Of a stretch of 53,534 nt of DNA, positions 8,544-16,985 are shown one piece after another. Numbering within the stretch: the first letter of the stretch is position 1; every line of letters begins with the position of its first letter. The notes beneath the pieces are model-generated. The model ran no database searches, had not been told where the DNA came from, and saw nothing but the letters and a program-made list of their open reading frames with translations. The position numbers and the translations under genes are program-made. The stretch is from assembly GCA_039821555.1 (NCBI GenBank), contig JBCBNX010000023.1:1-53534 (forward strand), read 5' to 3'. The stretch comes from Bacteroidota bacterium. GTDB lineage: Bacteria > Bacteroidota > Rhodothermia > Rhodothermales > Rubricoccaceae.

Positions 8544-8678
8544 GGTGAGCGATGAGCTGGATGCGACGAGGTCAGAACGACAACACAACGAAGCAAGATC
8601 GGAGTTTTGAGTGGCCTAGTGGCTTAAATCGAGCCGGGTGGGCGCCGATACCGAAGACTATCTAGCCCTCCTCCGCCC

Positions 8679-9971
8679 ATGTCGTTCGCCGCCACCCTCG
8701 GAACGCTCCTCAGCACCCTCGGGGCCGTTCTCAGTACGCTCGCCTTTGCCGCGTGCGCGCTCGTGGTTGTCTACCTGCTCGTGTTTGCCCTGGCCAGCCG
8801 TCGCCTGCGCCCGACGCCGCCGCTGCGCGAGCCAACGCAGCGCCTCGCGGTCTTCATTCCGGCCTACAAGGAGGACGCGGTCATCGTGGACGTGGCGCGG
8901 CAGGCGCTCGACCAGTCCTATCCGCAGGAGCTCTACGAAGTCATCGTCATTGCGGACTCGCTGCAGCCCGCGACGCTCGCTGCGCTCGACGCGCTGCCCA
9001 TCCAGGTCGTCGAGGTGTCGTTCGAGAAGAGCACCAAGGCGAAGGCGCTCAACGCGGCGCTGAGCCTTCTCGCGGCGCAGAAGCAGACGTTCGACGGCGC
9101 CGTGGTCCTCGACGCGGACAACGTGATGGACCGCGACGCCCTCGCGCACCTCGCGGCGTATCTCGACCCCACGCAGCCGGGCAGCGCGCGCGTGGTGCAG
9201 GGCCAGCGCGTGGCGAAGAACCTCGACACGCCGATGGCGAAGCTCGACGCGCTGAGCGAGGGCATCAACAATCAGATCTTCCGCGCCGGGCACGCCAACC
9301 TTGGCCTCTCCGCCGCTCTCATCGGCTCCGGCATGGCGTTCGACTACGAACTGTTCGACCGCTGCATGAACCGCGCGAAGGCCGTCGGCGGCTTCGACAA
9401 AGAACTGGAGCTGATGCTGCTCTACGAGGGCATCCGGATCGCGTGGGCGCCGAAGGCGGTGATCTACGACGAGAAGGTGAGCGGTGGGCAGACGTTCGAG
9501 AACCAGCGCACGCGGTGGCTCTCGGCGCAATTCCACTACCTCCGCCGCCACACCGCGCGGGGTGTTGCCGGGCTGTTCAGCGGCCGTCTCGACTATGCCG
9601 ACAAGGTCTTCCAGATGGCGCTGCCGCCGCGCGCGCTGCTCATCGCGGGGGTGCCGGCGCTGACGTTGCTGGTTTTCGTGATCGGCGGCCCGATGGCAGC
9701 GCTGCCCTGGGCCGTCCTCACGGCTACGCTCGTGCTGACGCTCTTCATCGCCATCCCGGCCAACCTGCTGCGCAGCGACATCCTGAGCGCGGTGCTGCAC
9801 CTGCCCGGCGGCATCTGGCGCATGACCCGCGCGCTCTTCCGCAGCCCGGGCGGCAACCGCACCTTCATCCATACGCCCCACGGGGCTGGGTCGCCGGTCA
9901 CCGGTCCCGTGTCACCGGTCCGCAAGGATGCGGCGTCTGACACGGCCCGCGACCTTCGACCTTCGACCTAA
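8679..9971 (+). CDS. Membrane-anchored family 2 glycosyltransferase
   Basis: The 430-residue protein has an N-terminal span (residues 15-38), a GT2 catalytic domain and two to three C-terminal spans (about 310-370). Visible GT2 motifs are AVFIPAYKED, VLDADN (the DxD metal site) and QRTRWLSAQ (the QxxRW motif of processive or membrane GT2 enzymes). It should transfer a sugar from a nucleotide sugar to a lipid-linked or growing glycan at the inner membrane. It is the first gene of a four-gene same-strand glycan cluster (GT2, GT4, acyltransferase, GT2). The last 30 residues are low-complexity and encoded partly by short repeats, suggesting recent 3' extension. Confidence 0.9.
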   Translation: MSFAATLGTLLSTLGAVLSTLAFAACALVVVYLLVFALASRRLRPTPPLREPTQRLAVFIPAYKEDAVIVDVARQALDQSYPQELYEVIVIADSLQPATLAALDALPIQVVEVSFEKSTKAKALNAALSLLAAQKQTFDGAVVLDADNVMDRDALAHLAAYLDPTQPGSARVVQGQRVAKNLDTPMAKLDALSEGINNQIFRAGHANLGLSAALIGSGMAFDYELFDRCMNRAKAVGGFDKELELMLLYEGIRIAWAPKAVIYDEKVSGGQTFENQRTRWLSAQFHYLRRHTARGVAGLFSGRLDYADKVFQMALPPRALLIAGVPALTLLVFVIGGPMAALPWAVLTATLVLTLFIAIPANLLRSDILSAVLHLPGGIWRMTRALFRSPGGNRTFIHTPHGAGSPVTGPVSPVRKDAASDTARDLRPST

Positions 9972-9984
9972 GACCCACAACCGC
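9950..9984 (+). repeat. Heptad tandem array before the GT4 start
   Basis: Five 7-base units, CGACCTT, CGACCTT, CGACCTA, AGACCCA, CAACCGC, run across the stop codon of the GT2 gene and end one base before the ATG at 9986. The conserved core is (G/A)ACC. Confidence 0.6.
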
Positions 9985-9985
9985 T

Positions 9986-11212
9986 ATGCGAATCGGCATC
10001 GAAGCCCAGCGCATCTTCCGGCGCAAGAAGCACGGCATGGACATCGTCGCGCTCGAGTCGCTGCGCCACCTCCAGAAGCTCGCTGAACAGCAGCGCCACG
10101 ACCACGAGGTCGTCGTCTTCGTGAAGCCTGGCGAGGACCCGTGCCTGGCGTCGTCAGAGAACCTGTTCGTCTACGAACTCGACGCGCCGAGCTACCCCGT
10201 CTGGGAGCAGGTTGCGCTGCCGCAGGCGGCCAAGAAGGCGGGCGTGGACGTGCTCCACTGCACGAGTAACACCGCGCCGCTCAACAGTCCCGTCCCGACG
10301 GTCGTGACCGTCCACGACGTGATCTACCTCGAAGGGCGCGCCTCGGCGATCCTGCGCGGAAGCGGGACGTGGTATCAGCGCCTTGGCAACCTCTACCGCC
10401 GCCAGGTCGTCCCGAGCGTGGCGCATCGCGCGGCGAAGGTGCTCACGGTGTCGGAGTACGAGCGCCGCCGCATCCTCGACACGCTGCCGATGCCTGCCGA
10501 GAAACTGGATGTGGTTTACAACGGCGTCGGCGCGCACTTCCGCCCCGTCGAGAGCGCCGATGAGCAGCGCCGCGTCCGCCAGCGCTACGGCTTGCCCGAG
10601 GACTTCCTCTTCTTCCTCGGCAACACCGACCCGAAGAAGAATCTGCCCGGCGTCATCACGGCCTACGTCGAGTATGCCCGCAGCGTCGCTCTGGACGATA
10701 GGGCTCCCACGCCGCTCGTGATCGCCGACTATGCCCGCGAGGCGCTCGACGTGCACCTGCGCGCCCTCGACGCGCTCGACCTCGCGCCGCGCTTCATCCT
10801 GCCGGGCTACATGGCGAACACCGACCTCCCGGCGATCTACAGCCAGGCGGCGCTGTTCCTCTACCCGTCGCTGCGGGAGAGCTTCGGGATCCCGATTCTC
10901 GAAGCGATGGCCTGCGGCGCACCCGTCATCACGTCGCGCGCCGCATCGATGCCCGAGGTCGCAGGCGACGCCGCCGTGCTGATCGAGCCGACGCAGCCGT
11001 CGTCGCTTGCAAGCGCGATCCGCCACGTCCTCGCCGACGCGACGCTCCAGGCCGACCTCCGCCGCCAGGGCTTCGCCCGCGCCGAACGGTTCTCGTGGGC
11101 CCGCACCGCCGAGCGCCTCATCGAGATCTACGAGGAGGTCGCGGGCGCGCCGGTGCCTGCCGCCGTGCCGAACCCCGTCGCTGCCGAGCCCGCCTTCCGC
11201 CTCGCGGCCTAG
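9986..11212 (+). CDS. Family 4 glycosyltransferase
   Basis: 408 residues with a GT-B fold. The C-terminal donor-binding part has PSLRESFGIPILEAMACGAPVIT, the EX7E element of GT4 enzymes, followed by MPEVAGDAAVLIEP. The N-terminal part has the acceptor-side GIEAQRIF and VTVHDVIYLE. Closest in style to mannosyl- or rhamnosyltransferases of polysaccharide synthesis; donor and acceptor cannot be read from sequence. It starts 15 bp after the upstream GT2 stop, so an operon is likely. Confidence 0.92.
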   Translation: MRIGIEAQRIFRRKKHGMDIVALESLRHLQKLAEQQRHDHEVVVFVKPGEDPCLASSENLFVYELDAPSYPVWEQVALPQAAKKAGVDVLHCTSNTAPLNSPVPTVVTVHDVIYLEGRASAILRGSGTWYQRLGNLYRRQVVPSVAHRAAKVLTVSEYERRRILDTLPMPAEKLDVVYNGVGAHFRPVESADEQRRVRQRYGLPEDFLFFLGNTDPKKNLPGVITAYVEYARSVALDDRAPTPLVIADYAREALDVHLRALDALDLAPRFILPGYMANTDLPAIYSQAALFLYPSLRESFGIPILEAMACGAPVITSRAASMPEVAGDAAVLIEPTQPSSLASAIRHVLADATLQADLRRQGFARAERFSWARTAERLIEIYEEVAGAPVPAAVPNPVAAEPAFRLAA

Positions 11213-11236
11213 CCTGTCTTCTGATTCCCACCCTAC

Positions 11237-11340
11237 GTCATCCCCGTGCAGGCGGGGGCCATAGGATGCAGCGTACTACCTGATGACGTTTTGTGCCCGC
11301 CGTGTAGATCGCATGGATCCCCGATCAAGTCGGGGATGAC
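11237..11340. repeat. REP-doublet element with 10-bp terminal inverted repeats
   Basis: A 104-bp intergenic element bounded by GTCATCCCCG (11237-11246) and its exact complement (11331-11340). Each end is itself a hairpin: CCCCG/CGGGG at 11242-11257 and ATCCCCGA/TCGGGGAT around TCAAG at 11317-11337. The layout matches REP pairs (BIMEs) mobilised by RAYT transposases; no RAYT gene is in the window. Confidence 0.6.
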
Positions 11341-11391
11341 AGAAAACTGCTTTGAGCTTGATGCCCAAGGCTTACTCATCGCCACCCACCC

Positions 11392-12054
11392 ATGTCTCGT
11401 CTCTCCCATGTTCTGGGCGCAGCCTACCGCGTCGCCAATGCGCGCCTGCGGCTCTGGCGCTGTCGCCTCGGTCGCTTCGTGACCCTCGACGGTGCGCCGC
11501 GCGTCAACGCTGCGGGCACCATCGAGATCGGCGACCGCGTGGCCATCCGATCGCGCGTGGCGACGACGGAGCTGTCGGCCGGACCGGGCGCCACCATCCG
11601 CATCGGCGCGCACTCGTTCATCAACCACGGGGCTTCGCTCTCGGCGCGGGTCGGCATCACGATTGGCGAGAACGTCCAGATCGCGCCGCACGTCGTCGTG
11701 ATGGACTCCGACTTCCACGCCGTCGGCGACCTGTCCGACTCTGGCAAGCAAGCCCCCATCGTGATCGAGGACGGGGCCTGGTTGGCGATCCGGAGCACGG
11801 TGCTCAAGGGCGTGACTGTCGGACGTGGCGCGGTCGTGGCGGCGGGTGCCGTCGTCGTCAAAGACGTGCCGCCCTACAGCGTCGTCGCGGGCGTCCCGGC
11901 GAAGGTGATCCGACAGATGAAGGCCGATGAGCAGCATCAGGACGCTGCCGCGCCACCAGGGCCTAGAGGCACCCTCATTCCGAAGGAGACCCGGGGCGAC
12001 GGAGCCAGCGCGTCGGCCGCGCTCGACCCCATCATCACGGCGGCGAATCGCTAG
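11392..12054 (+). CDS. Left-handed beta-helix (hexapeptide) acyltransferase
   Basis: 220 residues. Repeated hexapeptide turns are visible ((I/V)-G-x-x-(V/S)-x: TIEIGDRVAIRS, TIRIGAHSFINHG, GITIGENVQIAPHVVV), followed by the family closing segment GAWLAIRSTVLKGVTVGRG, AVVAAGAVVVKDVPPYSVVAGVPAKVI. The catalytic His is likely in DSDFHAV. The last 35 residues (after VIRQMKADEQ) are a variable tail. Such enzymes O- or N-acetylate sugars using acetyl-CoA; the place between glycosyltransferases suggests modification of the same glycan. Confidence 0.9.
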   Translation: MSRLSHVLGAAYRVANARLRLWRCRLGRFVTLDGAPRVNAAGTIEIGDRVAIRSRVATTELSAGPGATIRIGAHSFINHGASLSARVGITIGENVQIAPHVVVMDSDFHAVGDLSDSGKQAPIVIEDGAWLAIRSTVLKGVTVGRGAVVAAGAVVVKDVPPYSVVAGVPAKVIRQMKADEQHQDAAAPPGPRGTLIPKETRGDGASASAALDPIITAANR

Positions 12055-12108
12055 CTGCCTTCTTCCAGCACCTGCTGATACCACCCAGCACGCCGTCTCA
12101 CCCCCGCC

Positions 12109-13302
12109 ATGCTGTCCCCCCTCGAACTCGCCTTTTGGCTGGCCGTTGCCGTCATCGTCTACACCTACGTCGGCTATGGCGTGGTGCTGTGGATGCTCGT
12201 CAAGGTGCGCGACGCGCTCGGCCTCAGCCCATGCCAGCCTGACCTCGCCGATCCCGAGGTGGCAGCGTACGAGCCCGAGGTCACGCTCGTCGTGGCGGCC
12301 TACAACGAGGAGCGCGACATCCTGCAGAAGCTCGAAAACTCGCTGGCGCAGGACTATCCGAAGGACAAGCTCAAGCTGCTGTTTGTCACGGACGGCTCGA
12401 CGGACCGCACGCCGCAGCTCTTGCTCGGCTATCCGGGCGTGAAGCTGCTCCACCGCGCCGGACGCGCGGGCAAGATCGCCGCCATGAACCGCGCGATGAA
12501 GCACGTCGAGACGCCCATCGTGATCTTCTCCGACGCCAACGCGATGCTCAACCGCGAGGCGGTGCGCAACATCGTCAAGCACTACGCCGACCCGGCCGTG
12601 GGCGCGGTCTCGGGCGAGAAGCGCATCCGGGCCGCCGAGGCCGACGCCGCCTCGGGCGCGGGCGAGGGCCTCTACTGGCGCTATGAGTCCGCGCTCAAGC
12701 ACCTCGATGCGCGGCTGCACACCGTCGTCGGGGCCGCGGGCGAGCTGTTCTCGCTCCGCACCGACCTCTTCCATCCCAGCGAGCCCGACACGCTGCTCGA
12801 CGACTTCATGCTCACGCTGCGGGTGGCGCAGCAGGGCTACCGCGTCGCCTACGCCACCGACGCCAACGCGACCGAGCTGCCCTCGGCGACGGTCGAGGAC
12901 GAGTTCAAGCGCAAGGTGCGCATCTGCGCAGGCGGCTTCCAGAGCATGGCGCGGCTGCTCAGCCTGCTCAACCCGCGTCACGGCTGGACGACGTTCCAGT
13001 ACGTCTCCCACCGGGTGTTGCGTTGGGCGGTCACGCCGCCGCTGCTCCTCGTCGCGTTTGCGCTCAACTTCGTGCTCGGCCTCACGAGTCCGTTCTACGC
13101 GGCGCTCTACGGCGCGCAGACCGCGTTTTGGCTGCTCGCGCTCGCAGGCTGGCGCTGGCAGGACCGCGAGGTGAAGGTCAAGGGCTTCTTCGTGCCGTTC
13201 TACTTCGCCGTGATGAACGTGGCGGCCTTCTTTGGCTTCGCGCGGTGGCTGCGCGGCCAGCAGTCCGTCAACTGGGAGCGCGCCGCTCGCGCCACAGCTT
13301 GA
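12109..13302 (+). CDS. Membrane family 2 glycosyltransferase
   Basis: 397 residues: an N-terminal span (8-32), GT2 domain (60-290) and three C-terminal spans (about 300-385). Motifs: VTLVVAAYNEERDI at the nucleotide-binding start, FVTDGSTDRTP, FSDANAML (metal site), LLDDFMLTLR and EDEFKRKVRICAGG (the acceptor and product-side RKxRxxxG motif). It resembles poly-N-acetylglucosamine or cellulose-synthase-like enzymes. It ends the four-gene glycan cluster. No polymerase, flippase or priming transferase is present here, so the cluster probably decorates a glycan made elsewhere. Confidence 0.9.
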   Translation: MLSPLELAFWLAVAVIVYTYVGYGVVLWMLVKVRDALGLSPCQPDLADPEVAAYEPEVTLVVAAYNEERDILQKLENSLAQDYPKDKLKLLFVTDGSTDRTPQLLLGYPGVKLLHRAGRAGKIAAMNRAMKHVETPIVIFSDANAMLNREAVRNIVKHYADPAVGAVSGEKRIRAAEADAASGAGEGLYWRYESALKHLDARLHTVVGAAGELFSLRTDLFHPSEPDTLLDDFMLTLRVAQQGYRVAYATDANATELPSATVEDEFKRKVRICAGGFQSMARLLSLLNPRHGWTTFQYVSHRVLRWAVTPPLLLVAFALNFVLGLTSPFYAALYGAQTAFWLLALAGWRWQDREVKVKGFFVPFYFAVMNVAAFFGFARWLRGQQSVNWERAARATA

Positions 13303-13339
13303 ACTACGGTGCGCACAACGCAACGCAGGTGCCCTCAAC

Positions 13340-13383
13340 AAAAAAACGCCGCCGCTCGCCGGGGGGACAGGCGAACGGCGGCG
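13340..13383 (-). terminator. Strong rho-independent terminator
   Basis: CGCCGCCG and TCGCC (13347-13360) pair with GGCGA and CGGCGGCG (13370-13383). On the minus strand this is followed by TTTTTTT, so it ends the secreted-protein gene 13432-14796. Confidence 0.85.
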
Positions 13384-13431
13384 CGTGGGGAGCTCAGGTG
13401 AGCTACATGTCGCTAGTGCGCGCTGAGGTGT

Positions 13432-14796
13432 TTAGCGTGCGAGCGTGACCCGACGCACGTCCGAGAACGTCGTGCCCTGCGCGCGGACGATGTAGAGCCC
13501 GCTCGGCAGATCCGCGGCGTCGAGCGTGAGCACGCGGGCCTGGTCAGCGGGCAGCGTCGCGTCGAAGAGCGTCGCCACGCGGCGACCGAGCGCGTCGAAG
13601 ACGGCGACCTCCACGGGCTGCTCCTGGGCGACGGCGAGCGAGAACGTCGCCCGCTCCGCGAAGGGGTTCGGGTAGGCCGCCGAGAGCGTGTGTGTGCCCG
13701 CCACGCCGAGCGCAAGCTCGACCTCGGGGCTGTATGCGAACGCGCCGTCGAAGTCGACCTGGCGGAGGCGGAACGTGTAGGTGCCAGCCGGGAGGGCGTC
13801 GGTGGTGAAGCGATAGGCCTGCGCCTCCGTCGTCGTGCCGGCACCGGCGACGAAGCCGACGGTCTCAAACGAGGGGGCTGCGAAGTCGCCCGTGGTGCTG
13901 CGCAGCTCCACGTCGAAGCCCGCATTGTTGGTCTCCGAGGACGTGGCCCAGGAGAGCACGACGCGCTCGCCCGTGCGCTGCGCCTCGAAGGTGGTCAGCT
14001 CGACCGGAAGCGCGCTCGCCGTGGTGGCTTGCGTACCCGGGAGCGCCGTGAAGTCCGGCGCGTTCCCGAAGTTGGCCGAGCCGTTGCCCGGCACCTCCGG
14101 GATCACGTCGGAGGAGAAGAAGCTGCCGTCCGGGTTGGCATAGGCCGTGAAGAGCTGGAAGAGGTCCGAGGCGCTCGCGCGGCTGGTGCCCCCCGTGATG
14201 CCCAGGTCGGCCAGTTCGAACTTGATCTCAAAGCCCCGGTCGCCCGGGTTGCTGGAGAGCCCCGTCGGAACGTGCAAGTAGGCAAACGAGCCGCCTGCGA
14301 ACGAGCCGCTGGCGTCGGCGTCGAAGGCGGTGCCATCGACGGCGAGCGCGCCGAGGAACACGTCGGCGGCGCTGGTGCCTGCGTAGGAGACGACGTTGAT
14401 GAAGCCAGTGTCGGTCCCATCGCCCGGGTCACCGTGGGTGAGGCGGATGCCCCATTCCGTGGTCGGGAGTTCGAGCGTCGGGTTGGCTCCGTCGAAGCCA
14501 CCGGACGAGGTCGGCAGTGCGGTGCCTGACGGGGTGCCCGTCGTCTGGCTGGCGATGTCGAGCCAGATGTAGAGGCTGTTGAAGTTGCTCTCGGTGGTGC
14601 CGCCGACGTAGAGGTAGAGGTCGGTGGCGTCGGCGAAGCCCTTGAGCTCGATCAGGCCCCAGTCGCCGAAGCCCTGGCTCTGGGTGTAGGTGCCGAGAAG
14701 CTCGTACTCGGGGTCGTCGCCGATGCCGTCGACGGTGGGCTGGGCGGCGAGGGGGAGCGCGAGGAAGAGCGCGAAGAGCGTGGTGGCAAGACGCAT
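13432..14796 (-). CDS. Secreted protein with C-terminal sorting (T9SS-type) domain
   Basis: 454 residues. A signal peptide (1-18, LAAQ) leads into a beta-rich domain of unknown type (WGLIELKGFADATDLYLYVGG, then FNSLYIWLDIA). A fibronectin-like segment (VELTTFEAQRTGERVVLSW) follows. The end is a classic Bacteroidetes sorting domain (AAYPNPFAERATFSL, VFDALGRRVATL, LPSGLYIVRAQG) ending in TLAR. Export by a type IX-like route is inferred. The gene has a well-placed LacI-type operator over its start site, the same as the alpha-amylase gene, so it may serve carbohydrate use. Confidence 0.8.
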   Translation of the reverse strand: MRLATTLFALFLALPLAAQPTVDGIGDDPEYELLGTYTQSQGFGDWGLIELKGFADATDLYLYVGGTTESNFNSLYIWLDIASQTTGTPSGTALPTSSGGFDGANPTLELPTTEWGIRLTHGDPGDGTDTGFINVVSYAGTSAADVFLGALAVDGTAFDADASGSFAGGSFAYLHVPTGLSSNPGDRGFEIKFELADLGITGGTSRASASDLFQLFTAYANPDGSFFSSDVIPEVPGNGSANFGNAPDFTALPGTQATTASALPVELTTFEAQRTGERVVLSWATSSETNNAGFDVELRSTTGDFAAPSFETVGFVAGAGTTTEAQAYRFTTDALPAGTYTFRLRQVDFDGAFAYSPEVELALGVAGTHTLSAAYPNPFAERATFSLAVAQEQPVEVAVFDALGRRVATLFDATLPADQARVLTLDAADLPSGLYIVRAQGTTFSDVRRVTLAR

Positions 14797-14825
14797 GAGC
14801 GCGGGGGAGGATGAGAGAGTGAGAC

Positions 14826-14839
14826 TGAAAGCGCTTTCA
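14826..14839. promoter_or_regulatory. LacI/CcpA-type operator TGAAAGCGCTTTCA
   Basis: A perfect 14-bp palindrome that fits the LacI/GalR-family cre consensus TGWAARCGYTWNCA at all positions. On the minus strand it begins right after the -10 of the promoter at 14839-14868, covering the start point. That is the position expected for repression. Confidence 0.7.
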
Positions 14840-14868
14840 TATTACCGCTTGCAGGACGCCGGACGCAA
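14839..14868 (-). promoter_or_regulatory. Promoter of the 13.4 kb secreted-protein gene
   Basis: On the minus strand, TTGCGT (14868-14863) is separated by 18 bp from TAATAT (14844-14839), 43 bp before the start codon at 14796. Confidence 0.55.
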
Positions 14869-15118
14869 CAACGTCAGTGCGGTCTGGAACGGAGTCGTGA
14901 CACCTCCTCCGGCTAATTGGATACGGCAAGGTCAGGGAACGGCCCTTTCTTGAGGCGGGCGTCTGTCCCGTGCATGCTCGCCGACTCCCCCGCGCCGCCG
15001 TCGGTCCCGGCAGGAGCGCCTTGACGCGTACAGTAGATTTCCCCGTTCCGCCTTGCCGCCGCCCATCCTGTTGGTGTGCGCGGTATGGTGCCCTCCACCT
15101 GCCCGGCTTCTCGACCTG
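14869..15118 (+). other. Rest of the 322-bp divergent gap 14797-15118
   Basis: After the promoter and operator of the minus-strand gene I see no further coding sequence. The promoter of the plus-strand gene at 15119 must lie here, but no good -35/-10 pair is obvious; TTGACG occurs at 15022 without a convincing -10. Confidence 0.4.
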
Positions 15119-16897
15119 ATGCCGCTCTCTCGATTGCTTCTGACTCGCCTGCTTGCAGTCTGTGCCGTGTGCCTGGGCGCCGTGCCTGGGCTCGCAGCCC
15201 AGCCGTCCGGTGGCGCTGAGGCCTTCCGGGAGGTCGTCCTCACCGGCGACGAGGTGCCCCTCTTGCTCGGGGCCTCCCCAACTCGCATCGCCGCGTTCGC
15301 CTACGACGGCCGCTGGACGCCCATCCCCGTGCAGGTCGACGAGCGCGAACGCCTCGACCTCGGCGTGGCCTTCGACGGGCGCGGCGCGGCTCGCTGCGAC
15401 GATCCTGGCACGTTCTGCTTCGAGCGCGAAGGGACCGGCGTCGAGGTCCTCGAATACACCGCGATGCCCGAGACGGCGCTGCAGACGCTCATCGGCCCTG
15501 ACAGCGATCCTAGCCTTGACGCGGACGACGAGGTCGTCTTCATGGCACGCTTCGCTGGCCGCGCCGCGCCTGCCGAGGCGGCCCCCGACGGCGCCCACCT
15601 CGCCACCCGCACGTCGATCCGTATCGGAGAAGGCGCCTCCGCGCGCTACGTCTACCTCTTCGTCGTGCCCCGCGGGGCCGTGCCCCGGTCCAGCGAGCGC
15701 CTCGTAGACCTGGAGACGACGCTACTCAACGGGGCTTTTCCTGACGCGTACGACTTCCGCGGCGCGTCAGTCAGCGGCATCGAGTCGGGCGACGACCTCG
15801 GGGCCAACCCGGAGGCGACCGCCATCGAGACGGCACACTACCGGTTGGGCTTCCAGGACCGCTGGATCCACGACGACCTTCGCATCAAGCAGGGCGGCCG
15901 GCTCGGGCCTGACCTGATCGACCGCTTCAAGGTGCTGCTCGAACTGGGATCGTGCGCGCGAAACGAGTGGACGGCGTCGGCCAACCGCGGTACCATCGTG
16001 GCTGTCCGCACGGGGCCGGTGCGCGCCGTCCGCGTCGTGCGCGGCTTCAACTCGGGACCGCTCACCACCGGCACCTACACGTTCTACGAGCGCCACGCGA
16101 CGTTCGCCATCGATCTGCGCGTCCACCCGATCCCGGGCGTCGTGGAGTTCATCGACTACAGCGACGCCGCGCTCGGCATGCGCTACTTCGACGCGCTCAC
16201 GGGCGGCGCTGACGTCATGCTCGACGCTCGGCCGGACGGGCTCGCCCAGCAGCCGCTGCCGCCCGACACGCTCTTCTGGCAGGCGGTGAGCGGCGACGCG
16301 GGCGCGCTCGTGCACGCGTTCAAGCTGGACACGGACTGGGAGGCCGCGCCCTTCGAGCGGTTCTGGGACGAGGGCGAGGGCCTCCGCCAGTGCACCGGCG
16401 ACGACCGCTCCGTCGGGGCGAGCGGCATCATCGTGCCGAGCCGCGTGCCAGCCACGGACCCGCGCCGCGACGAGGGCCAGTACGTCGATCTCCGCGCGAC
16501 GCGCGCCATCTACTACAGCGCGACGCCCGTGACGCCCGCCGAGGCGCAGACGATTGCCTCGGCGATGGTGCCGTCGCTCGCTAGTGCGATCACGGAGGGC
16601 TCGCTCGGCTCCGAGCGCCAGAGCGGCGGGGCTGAGATCGAGGCGCTCTTCCCAACCGTGGTGCGGGCTGGGCAGGCCGAGGCGCAGATCGCGCTCTACG
16701 AGGCCAACCCCTACGACGTGGCCGTCTACAACGCGCTCGGGCAGCGCGTCTTCGCCCAACGCCTCACGCCCGATGCGCCGTCGCGTCTCCGGCTCACGCT
16801 CCCGCTCGACGGGCTGCCAGCGGGGCCGTACTGGCTCCAGGTGCGGAGCGAGGTCAGTGGCTTCGGCGTCTCCGAGCGGCTCACCGTGGTGCGGTAG
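15119..16897 (+). CDS. Large secreted protein with C-terminal sorting domain
   Basis: 592 residues. Signal peptide 1-27 (LGAVPGLAAQ). The main body (30-510) is unrecognised; it has WTPIPVQVDERERLDLG near the start, a DSDPSLDADDEVVFMARF segment that could bind calcium, and several Trp/Tyr-rich strands. The last 70 residues form a sorting domain (NPYDVAVYNALGQRVFAQ, LPAGPYWLQVRSE) ending in VVR. ATG 15119 was chosen as the start of the signal peptide. Probably exported to the cell surface. Confidence 0.7.
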   Translation: MPLSRLLLTRLLAVCAVCLGAVPGLAAQPSGGAEAFREVVLTGDEVPLLLGASPTRIAAFAYDGRWTPIPVQVDERERLDLGVAFDGRGAARCDDPGTFCFEREGTGVEVLEYTAMPETALQTLIGPDSDPSLDADDEVVFMARFAGRAAPAEAAPDGAHLATRTSIRIGEGASARYVYLFVVPRGAVPRSSERLVDLETTLLNGAFPDAYDFRGASVSGIESGDDLGANPEATAIETAHYRLGFQDRWIHDDLRIKQGGRLGPDLIDRFKVLLELGSCARNEWTASANRGTIVAVRTGPVRAVRVVRGFNSGPLTTGTYTFYERHATFAIDLRVHPIPGVVEFIDYSDAALGMRYFDALTGGADVMLDARPDGLAQQPLPPDTLFWQAVSGDAGALVHAFKLDTDWEAAPFERFWDEGEGLRQCTGDDRSVGASGIIVPSRVPATDPRRDEGQYVDLRATRAIYYSATPVTPAEAQTIASAMVPSLASAITEGSLGSERQSGGAEIEALFPTVVRAGQAEAQIALYEANPYDVAVYNALGQRVFAQRLTPDAPSRLRLTLPLDGLPAGPYWLQVRSEVSGFGVSERLTVVR

Positions 16898-16985
16898 GGA
16901 CGGTCGAGACGGTGGGGCGCTCGCTCTGGCGCGTCAGGCCTATTCTGTCGTCCCACGACCTCGCCCTCACCCACCACGCGCTCCC

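Noticed and set aside
11233..13341. 702-codon open frame opposite the acyltransferase and GT2
   Set aside because: Crosses two well-supported genes and their spacer; no recognisable domain.
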